From Chthonomonadales bacterium (GTDB lineage Bacteria > Armatimonadota > Chthonomonadetes > Chthonomonadales > CAJBBX01), in contig JADLGO010000009.1 in assembly GCA_020849275.1 (NCBI GenBank), positions 62,001 through 126,000 of the forward strand: DNA of 64,000 bases, read 5' to 3'. A program made the translations under genes and the position numbers. Shown piece by piece: positions 58,145 through 64,000 of this stretch (the stretch's first letter is position 1; each line of letters starts with the position of its first letter). A model generated the notes under the pieces. The model saw only the letters and a list, made by a program, of their open reading frames with translations, was not told the origin of the DNA and searched no databases.

Positions 58145-60076
58145 ATGACGGGCTTCGTGCGGCTTTTGCTGCTGGCGCCGTTGCTCCTGGCGCGCCTGCC
58201 GGCGCGCGCGCAAGGCGATCCCTTCCGCGACGTCCCGGCGGGGAATTGGGCCTATCGGGCGGTCGAAAGCCTGCGAGCGCGCGGCCTGCTGCAGGGTTAC
58301 CCGAACGGTTCCTTCCGCGGCGCCCGCACCCTCACGCGCTATGAGCTTGCCGTCGCGCTCTCCCGCGCCCTGGCCGCGCTCCAGGCCGCGCCGCGTGGCG
58401 GCTTGCCGGGACCTGCCGGCCCGCCCGGCCCGGACGGGCCCGAGGGGCCTGCCGGACCGCCGGGGCCGACCGTGGGGAGCGAGGACGTGGGGAACCTGCG
58501 CCGCCTGCTCGACGAGTTCCGCTCCGAGCTCACGCTGGTCGGCGTCAGGGTCGGCGAGGCAGCGAAGCGCCTGGATGCGCTGGAGCGGGAGGCGGCCGAC
58601 CTGGGCGAGCAGGTGCGGCGGATGCCGACGGTCTACGGCATGGCGGCCCTGTATGTGCGCGGCGACGAATCCGATGGCCGCTACGTCGACGCCGACGGGC
58701 GCGTGAACGGGGCCGGGTCGGCGGGCGGGTCGCGGCCACTGGGCGGCGCGGTCGCCGTCACCGATCTCACGCTCGGCCTGCGCCTCCCCCTGCGGCGCGG
58801 CTCCTCGCTGGACGCGGCGATCACCTCGACGGGCTACAAGGATTTCCTGGGAGGCAGCTTCTCCGAGGTGCGTCCGCTCGAACGACATGCGCCGTCGGAC
58901 GTCTATCTTCGGCGGCTGGCGCTCACCCTGCCACTGGGACCCGACGCGAAACGATCGAGCCTGGTGATCGGCCGCTTCGGCTTCCGGCTCCGCCCATTCA
59001 CGCTGTGGCGACCGGACCTCGACTCCTACTTTGCGAGTCCGTGGGAGGACGACGGCGAGTACCTGGTGGACGGCCTGCGAGCAGCGGGCTCGGTTGGCCG
59101 GCTGGACGTGGCGGCGTTCGCGGGGCGGTTCGGCACGGTCCAGGGCACGCGCGGCGGCCCGATCAACCTTCCCCTTGCCGGGACGGCTCCCGGCGCGGCC
59201 GGCACGACGCTGTTCGTGGGCGGCCAGCGCCCCATGCGCCAGCCTGACCAGGGCCAGATGCGCGCCGACCTGTTCGGCGGCATCTCTGTGGGCCGGCGCT
59301 TCACGGCCGGTCCGAACGCCTTGGGGATCGGCGCCACCGCGCTCGACCTGGGCGCCGGCGCGGCCGGCACGCGGGGCGAGGGCTTCAGCAACGTGCTGGT
59401 GCTCGGCGCCCATGCGGACGCGGCGCTGGCCAGCCGGTACCGTCTGCGCTTCGACTGGGCCAGGACGATCATTGGCACGGGCCTGGGGGCGCAGGTCGAG
59501 TCGCGCAACACGGCCGCGTTCGACTTCGCGGCGGACTGGGGATCCGGGCCGCTCACCATCGGCACCGGCTACCGCTACATCGAGCCGCACTTCTACTCTC
59601 CCGGCTACTGGGGGCGGCTGGGGAGCTGGTTCAACCCGAACAACATCCAGGGGCCCACGGTCCGCGCCGCCTACGACCTCTCGCGCGCGGTCGGCGTTCG
59701 CTATGCCGAGGAGTTCTACTGGGCGGTGCGGGACCGGGCCGCCCAGGGCGGGATCGGGCCCAATGACTTCGTGAACCGGATCCGGGTGGGCATCTGGTGG
59801 AGGCCGTGCGCGCCGACGCTGCTCAGCGCGAACTGGGAAGGTGTTCGGCCCAAGTACGCCGGCCGTCACAGCGGGCTGCCGCTGCTCGGCACCGGCTTCG
59901 TGCACTCGCCCGAGAACCACGTGATCCTCGCGGCGACGCACCGGCTGGCGGAACGGATGCGACTGCGGCTGGCCTACCACGTGGGCAGTTTCTACGGCAA
60001 GGGGTCGGTCTTCACGCCGGCCGGGACGCGCTACAACTACAACGTGTGGACGCTGCAGACCGACACGTCGTTCTGA
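58145..60076 (+). CDS. SLH-domain outer-membrane beta-barrel protein with collagen-like and coiled-coil stalk
   Basis: A 643-residue envelope protein. A signal peptide (LLLLAPLLLARLPARAQ) is followed by one SLH domain (about 25-78; FRDVPAGNWAYRAVESL), which can bind pyruvylated or amidated wall polymers. Then come eight Gly-X-Y triplets (residues 86-109) and a heptad-like helix (about 113-158). From about 163 to the end runs a beta-barrel with alternating hydrophobic strands and a terminal phenylalanine (TDTSF) fit for the BAM machinery. This resembles SlpA/OmpM porins that tie the outer membrane to peptidoglycan in Deinococcus, Thermus and Veillonella. The collagen-like insert is unusual. 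The epimerase gene follows at 19 bases. Confidence 0.88.
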   Translation: MTGFVRLLLLAPLLLARLPARAQGDPFRDVPAGNWAYRAVESLRARGLLQGYPNGSFRGARTLTRYELAVALSRALAALQAAPRGGLPGPAGPPGPDGPEGPAGPPGPTVGSEDVGNLRRLLDEFRSELTLVGVRVGEAAKRLDALEREAADLGEQVRRMPTVYGMAALYVRGDESDGRYVDADGRVNGAGSAGGSRPLGGAVAVTDLTLGLRLPLRRGSSLDAAITSTGYKDFLGGSFSEVRPLERHAPSDVYLRRLALTLPLGPDAKRSSLVIGRFGFRLRPFTLWRPDLDSYFASPWEDDGEYLVDGLRAAGSVGRLDVAAFAGRFGTVQGTRGGPINLPLAGTAPGAAGTTLFVGGQRPMRQPDQGQMRADLFGGISVGRRFTAGPNALGIGATALDLGAGAAGTRGEGFSNVLVLGAHADAALASRYRLRFDWARTIIGTGLGAQVESRNTAAFDFAADWGSGPLTIGTGYRYIEPHFYSPGYWGRLGSWFNPNNIQGPTVRAAYDLSRAVGVRYAEEFYWAVRDRAAQGGIGPNDFVNRIRVGIWWRPCAPTLLSANWEGVRPKYAGRHSGLPLLGTGFVHSPENHVILAATHRLAERMRLRLAYHVGSFYGKGSVFTPAGTRYNYNVWTLQTDTSF

Positions 60077-60095
60077 GAGAGCGGTGGAGGCGGCG

Positions 60096-61145
60096 ATGGC
60101 GAACCGCGCCGGAAAGGGCGCACCTCCCGCGAGCGTGGAGGAGTTGGAGGAGCGGCTGAGTCGGCCGACCAAGGCCACGGTGCGGGCAGCCGAGCGGCTG
60201 GGCGGCGATGTGGTGGTGCTTGGCGCGGGCGGCAAGATGGGGCCCTCGCTGGCGCGGCTTCTGCTGCGCAGCATCGCCGAGGCCGGCGCCAGCCATCGCG
60301 TCGTCTGCGTCTCGCGCTTCGGAGACGCGGCCGCGGCGGAGGCGCTCGAGCGCGACGGCGCGCGGGTGGTGCGGTGTGACCTGCTGGAGCCTGGCGCCCT
60401 CGATGCCCTGCCGGACGCCCCGAACGTGCTCTACCTGGCTGGCACCAAGTTCGGCTCGTCGTCGACGCCGGCGCTCACCTGGGCGATGAACTGCCTGCTG
60501 CCGGCGCTCGCTGCCGAACGGTACCGGTCATCGCGCATCGTGGCGCTCTCCACGGGCAACGTCTACCCGTTCGTGTCGCCGCGCTCTGGCGGGGCGACCG
60601 AGCGGACGCGGCCTGACCCGGTTGGCGAGTACGCGCAATCGTGCCTGGGACGTGAGCGGATGTTCGAGTACGTGTCTGCCCGATCCGGGGCGCGCGTGCT
60701 CCTCGCCCGGCTGAACTACGCTACCGATCTCCGCTATGGCGTGCTGGCCGATATCGCGCGCACCCTGGCGGCCGGCCGTCCGGTCGACGTGACGATGGGA
60801 TGGCTCAACACCATCTGGCAGGGGGACGCGAACGCAGTCCTGGTGCGCGCCCTCGACCATTGCGCGAGCCCGCCGATGGCGATGAACCTGACCGGGCCAC
60901 GGATCCTCTCGGTGCGGGAGGTTGCCGTCCGCCTTGCCGGGCTGATGGGCTGCCCGCCGCCCGCGTTCGCCGGCGAGGAGGCGCCGGCGGCGCTGCTGAG
61001 CAACCCGACGACCTGTACCGGCCTCTACGGGCTACCGTCGGTGTCCGAGGAGCGGATCGTGGAGTGGACGGCGCACTGGGTGGCGGCGGGGCTGCCCTCG
61101 CTGGATCGACCGACCCACTGGGAGACGCGCGACGGCCGCTTCTGA
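60096..61145 (+). CDS. NAD-dependent epimerase/dehydratase-like protein with altered YxxxK motif
   Basis: A 349-residue extended short-chain dehydrogenase. The Rossmann glycine motif is VVLGAGGKMGPSLA. After it come DLLEPGALDAL, the strand LYLAGTKFG, and the active-site serine in VALSTGNVY. The active-site tyrosine lies in VGEYAQSCLGRE, so the usual lysine of YxxxK is Cys here, which questions ordinary catalysis. Family members act on nucleotide sugars; the substrate is unknown. The ATG at 60096 is preferred because GGAGG lies five bases upstream; a GTG at 60084 would add four residues. It is cotranscribed with the SLH porin. Confidence 0.85.
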   Translation: MANRAGKGAPPASVEELEERLSRPTKATVRAAERLGGDVVVLGAGGKMGPSLARLLLRSIAEAGASHRVVCVSRFGDAAAAEALERDGARVVRCDLLEPGALDALPDAPNVLYLAGTKFGSSSTPALTWAMNCLLPALAAERYRSSRIVALSTGNVYPFVSPRSGGATERTRPDPVGEYAQSCLGRERMFEYVSARSGARVLLARLNYATDLRYGVLADIARTLAAGRPVDVTMGWLNTIWQGDANAVLVRALDHCASPPMAMNLTGPRILSVREVAVRLAGLMGCPPPAFAGEEAPAALLSNPTTCTGLYGLPSVSEERIVEWTAHWVAAGLPSLDRPTHWETRDGRF

Positions 61146-61159
61146 GCGCCCCGCGCTCA
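61143..61159. terminator. Stop-to-stop hairpin between the epimerase and SorC-type genes
   Basis: TGAGCGC, loop CCC, GCGCTCA: a perfect 7-bp stem. The outer three bases of each arm are the TGA stop codons of the two convergent genes. Confidence 0.5.
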
Positions 61160-62455
61160 GGCGCCGGCCGGCTCGGCCGCGGAGAGAGCGAGCAGCGCCT
61201 GGGCGCTGCAGCCGTCGGTGACGACCGCGTTGACGATGCCGCCGCGGATTGCCGCGAGGAGCGCCCGGATCCGCGTGGGGTGCGCCGCGATCACCGCCAT
61301 CACGATTCCGCCGCCGCGCACCACCCGCTTGAGCCCCTCGATGTCCATGCCGATGGGCTCGATGGCCTCGTCCGGCACGGCGTTGCCGTTCGCGTCGAAC
61401 CATAGGCCGGAGATTTCCCCGACGGCGCCCCGCTTCCGCACGCGCTCCACGTCCTCCGGAATGAGGAGCTCGCAGTGTACCATCGCCGACTCGGCCGGGT
61501 CCGGCGCGGCCAGCGACGTGACGACGAACGTGGAGCACCGGATGCGCTTCATGACGTCATTGACCACGGGGTTACGCAGCGTCGCGTCCTTGTCGGTGCG
61601 CGCTCGCACGATGGCCGGCGCCGGCAGCCAGTAGGCGTTCGTGCTCCCGTAGGACGCGGCCGCGGCCTCCGCCAGCGCGTTGGCCTCGAACGTGAAGACG
61701 GAGGGCTTCTGACTGAGCACGCCCACCATCGGCACGACGTTCAGTCCGGGAAGATGATGGCTGGGGCGCAGCAGCTTGCTGATGGTGTACACCATGCGGC
61801 CCCACGCAAGGCAGAGCGTGTCGCCTTCCTGAAGCCTCGCATCGATCTCGTTGGCGGCCGCCTGGGCGGCGGCAAGCCGCACGGCCTCCCGAGTCGCGTT
61901 CAGATAGGGGTCGTCGCCGCCGCCTGGCAGAAGCGTCTCCGGACGGCCGGGAACCAGGGCAACGGCCGCCAGGCCCAGGCTCGCCGCCAGCCGACGGGCC
62001 GTCTCCTGCAGCGTATGGTCGGCCGGCGAGCCGAGGACAACGTGGCGCACCAGGCCGAACTGCTCCGCCTCGCCGAGGAGCCGCTGCACCTCGCTGCGCG
62101 AGACGCCGCGCTGCGGCGTCGACATCTGCGCGGCCACGTCGGTCTGGGTCAGGCGGTCCCACTTCTCGCAGAGCGATCCGCGGTCCTCGGGTTGTAGGGC
62201 CATGTCCCACGCTCGGCGCACCACGCCCGACCAGCGTCCGGAGCAGTGGGGGCAGGGCCCACCCGCATCGGCCGACAGGGGCACTTGCCGCTGGCAGGTG
62301 CCGCAGAACTTGCCGGCGAGCTTGCGCGCCTCAAAGTAGAGCTGCGCGGCCCGAAAGATGCGTTCGACGCGGTCCGGATCCATCGCGTTGCCGTCGAGGG
62401 GCCGGATCGCCGGGTAGCCGATCCGCATGGGCAGGGGGCGGGCGCCGTCTCGCAT
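61157..62455 (-). CDS. SorC/CggR-family transcriptional regulator with N-terminal zinc ribbon
   Basis: A 432-residue regulator. A Cys4 zinc ribbon (Cys51, Cys54, Cys68, Cys71; CGTCQ and CPHC) comes first. A SorC-type helix-turn-helix follows (about 103-137; LTQTDVAAQM and GVSRSEVQRLLGEAEQFGLV), then the SorC sugar-phosphate-binding domain (about 160-432), with LCLAWGRMVYTI, VVPMVGVL and GLWFDANGNAV. SorC proteins bind phosphorylated sugars; CggR senses fructose-1,6-bisphosphate and represses glycolytic genes. This gene is divergent from a phosphofructokinase, so control of glycolysis is a natural inference. The zinc ribbon is not usual in this family. The start at 62455 has GGAGGAAGG upstream. 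Confidence 0.85.
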   Translation of the reverse strand: MRDGARPLPMRIGYPAIRPLDGNAMDPDRVERIFRAAQLYFEARKLAGKFCGTCQRQVPLSADAGGPCPHCSGRWSGVVRRAWDMALQPEDRGSLCEKWDRLTQTDVAAQMSTPQRGVSRSEVQRLLGEAEQFGLVRHVVLGSPADHTLQETARRLAASLGLAAVALVPGRPETLLPGGGDDPYLNATREAVRLAAAQAAANEIDARLQEGDTLCLAWGRMVYTISKLLRPSHHLPGLNVVPMVGVLSQKPSVFTFEANALAEAAAASYGSTNAYWLPAPAIVRARTDKDATLRNPVVNDVMKRIRCSTFVVTSLAAPDPAESAMVHCELLIPEDVERVRKRGAVGEISGLWFDANGNAVPDEAIEPIGMDIEGLKRVVRGGGIVMAVIAAHPTRIRALLAAIRGGIVNAVVTDGCSAQALLALSAAEPAGA

Positions 62456-62522
62456 AGTGCCTTCCTCCAGTGCCTCCTGGCAGGCAGCGATCGGCCGAGC
62501 CGGATGCGCCCCTGCACGCATC

Positions 62523-62550
62523 ATTCTAGCGCATTCGCGCGCGTTCGCGC
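62523..62550. promoter_or_regulatory. Tandem repeat next to a -10 box before the SorC-type gene
   Basis: A TAGAAT box on the minus strand (62523-62528) is flanked by two copies of GCRTTCGCGC at 62531-62540 and 62541-62550 (9 of 10 bases identical). It could be an operator for the SorC-type protein, controlling itself and perhaps pfkA. Confidence 0.4.
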
Positions 62551-62729
62551 CCGCTCGGGACGCGTCGTGGCGCCGCTCTCCGGGCGCTCGAATCCATGGG
62601 GTACTATGACCCTGGCGGGAGCAGCACGGAGCCTGCCACGGGGCGTCGATCCGGGGGGGCGCGCGGACTTAGCGCGGCAGGATCCCTCGGCGATGGCTCC
62701 CCCTCGAACCCGAGCATCGAAAGGACGGC

Positions 62730-64000
62730 ATGCCAGTGACAGAGGATGGGGCGAATGGAGGACGGGTCGGGATCCTGGTCGGGGGCGGCCCCGCGCCCGG
62801 AATCAACGGCGTCATCGCCGGCGCCACGCGCGAGGCGATCCGCAACGGTCTCGACGTGGTGGGCATCTTCGACGGGTTCCGCTGGCTCTCGCGCGGCGTC
62901 ACTGAGAACGTGGTCCCGCTGACCCATGACATGGTGGAGGCCGCCCGCCTGCGCGGCGGATCGATCCTGCGCACCTCGCGCGAGAACCCCACCAGGGACC
63001 CGGCCATGCTGGCTCGCGTGGTTGAGTCGCTTCGGGCGCTGGACATCCGCTACCTGGTGACCATCGGCGGCGACGACACCGCCTACAGCGCCAGCCGCAC
63101 CGCGCGGGAGGCGAATGGCACGGTCCGCGTGGCGCACGTGCCGAAGACGATCGACAACGATCTCCCGCTTCCGGGCGACATGCCGACCTTCGGCTTCCAG
63201 ACCGCGCGCGACGTGGGCGGTCGGCTCGTGCGCAATCTGGTGGAGGATGCCAGGACCACGCGCCGCTGGTATCTCGTGGTGGCGATGGGCCGCACGGCCG
63301 GCCACCTGGCGCTGGGCATGGGGACCTTCGGCGGCGCGGCCGTCACACTCATTCCGGAGGAGTTCGGCGACCGATCGGTGACCTTCGGTCTCCTGTGCGA
63401 TACGCTGGAAGGCGCCATCGCCAAGGCCCGGGCCAACGGCCAGGACCACGGCGTAGCGGTCATCGCGGAGGGAGTCGGCGAGCTGCTGAAGGAGGAGCTG
63501 AAGGAGCACCCGCTCGTGGTGGTCGAGGACGACGAGCACGGCCATCTCCGGCTCGCGGAGGTGCCCTTGGCCCTGATCTTCAAGCGCATCCTGCAGGACC
63601 ACGCGAAGGCGCGCGGCAAGAAGCGCACCTTCGTCGACGTCACCATCGGTTACGAGTTGCGCTGCGCCGACCCGATCCCCTTCGATGTTGACTACACCCA
63701 GCAGCTCGGGTGGGGTGCGCTGCGCTACCTGCTTCAGCTCGGCGAGGAGAGCTGGCACGACACCGGCGCGCTCATCTCCCTTCAGGCCGGCGAGGTGGTC
63801 CCGATCCCGTTCGACAACATCCTCGACCCGCGAACCAACCGCACGGCGGTCCGGCGCGTGAACGTGACTTCGGACCGCTATCGGTCGTTGCGGGCAGCCA
63901 TGACCCGGCTGGAGCGTGCCGACTTCGAGGACGCCGCCCGGCTGGAGGAGATCGCGGCCGCCGCGGGCCTGTCGGCCGAGGAGTTCCGCGGGAGCTACGC
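62730..64000 (+). CDS. pfkA: 6-phosphofructokinase, PPi-type signature (3' end cut by window edge)
   Basis: A partial gene: 423 codons are visible and the frame runs off the right edge. It is a phosphofructokinase by GILVGGGPAPGINGVI, GSILRTSREN, MGRTAGHLA and EGVGELL. Two residues that set the phosphoryl donor point to pyrophosphate rather than ATP: Asp116 in GGDDTAY (ATP enzymes have GGDG), and Lys139 in PKTIDND (ATP enzymes have Gly). The catalytic aspartate is Asp142. PPi-PFK works reversibly in glycolysis and gluconeogenesis. The start at 62730 has AAAGGA upstream. It is divergent from the SorC-type regulator. Confidence 0.92.
   Translation, partial: MPVTEDGANGGRVGILVGGGPAPGINGVIAGATREAIRNGLDVVGIFDGFRWLSRGVTENVVPLTHDMVEAARLRGGSILRTSRENPTRDPAMLARVVESLRALDIRYLVTIGGDDTAYSASRTAREANGTVRVAHVPKTIDNDLPLPGDMPTFGFQTARDVGGRLVRNLVEDARTTRRWYLVVAMGRTAGHLALGMGTFGGAAVTLIPEEFGDRSVTFGLLCDTLEGAIAKARANGQDHGVAVIAEGVGELLKEELKEHPLVVVEDDEHGHLRLAEVPLALIFKRILQDHAKARGKKRTFVDVTIGYELRCADPIPFDVDYTQQLGWGALRYLLQLGEESWHDTGALISLQAGEVVPIPFDNILDPRTNRTAVRRVNVTSDRYRSLRAAMTRLERADFEDAARLEEIAAAAGLSAEEFRGSY

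Noticed and set aside
58400-58475. Collagen-coding GC-rich repeat considered as a DNA repeat or CRISPR-like array
   Set aside because: It is a short in-frame Gly-X-Y stretch inside a supported gene, without spacers.

Overview
The window is a high-GC (about 70% by eye), gene-dense bacterial chromosome segment with 41 protein genes that I can support. I see no tRNA, rRNA, CRISPR array or insertion sequence. The mix of genes points to a Gram-negative-type, non-proteobacterial lineage. Armatimonadota is my best guess: an S-layer-homology (SLH) outer-membrane porin, a copper-amine-oxidase N-terminal domain protein, RicT, PstA and an R3H/SpoIIIAA-type ATPase occur together with many large secreted glycosidases. 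This is inferred from gene content, not from a marker-gene tree.

Layout. 1-5.7 kb: a hybrid histidine kinase cut by the left edge, a cyclic-nucleotide-binding protein, a DUF1003 membrane protein with an apparent one-base frameshift, and gmk-ricT. 5.8-10.3 kb: class I xylose isomerase, divergent archaeal-type phosphoglycerate mutase, and a DUF4097 repeat protein. 10.4-38.3 kb: a carbohydrate region with two GH101/DUF5696-like proteins, a GH38-like alpha-mannosidase, a lipoprotein plus two permeases of a sugar ABC importer, a DUF4434 protein, a HAD phosphatase, an MFS transporter, a GH51 arabinofuranosidase and a GH42/GH5-like enzyme. Its minus-strand end is a four-gene run ruvC - DegT aminotransferase - URO-D-type methyltransferase - GH101-like. 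40-47.6 kb: a membrane protein, a divergent proton-pumping pyrophosphatase, the R3H ATPase - tmk - pstA operon, and an ABC ATPase. 47.8-61.1 kb: a GH50-like protein, a copper-amine-oxidase-N protein, a soluble multi-PAS hybrid kinase, a DHDPS-like lyase overlapping a beta-propeller protein, an SLH/collagen/beta-barrel porin and an NAD-dependent epimerase. 61.2-64 kb: a zinc-ribbon SorC-type regulator divergent from a phosphofructokinase cut by the right edge.

How it fits together. The secreted hydrolases, the importer, MFS carrier, XylA, PfkA and ApgM make a plausible path from plant or algal polysaccharide to lower glycolysis. Two genes suggest a pyrophosphate-based economy: PfkA carries the PPi-type signature residues (GGDD and PKTIDND), and the membrane pyrophosphatase carries the potassium-independence lysine and the divergent motifs of a distant H+-PPase clade. 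The SorC regulator next to pfkA resembles the CggR arrangement that controls glycolysis in Bacillus, but has an added Cys4 zinc ribbon. Good sigma70-like promoters (TTGnnn, 17-18 bp, TAnnAT-like) are visible before hppA, the R3H gene, the DUF4434 gene, the ABC ATPase and the SLH porin.
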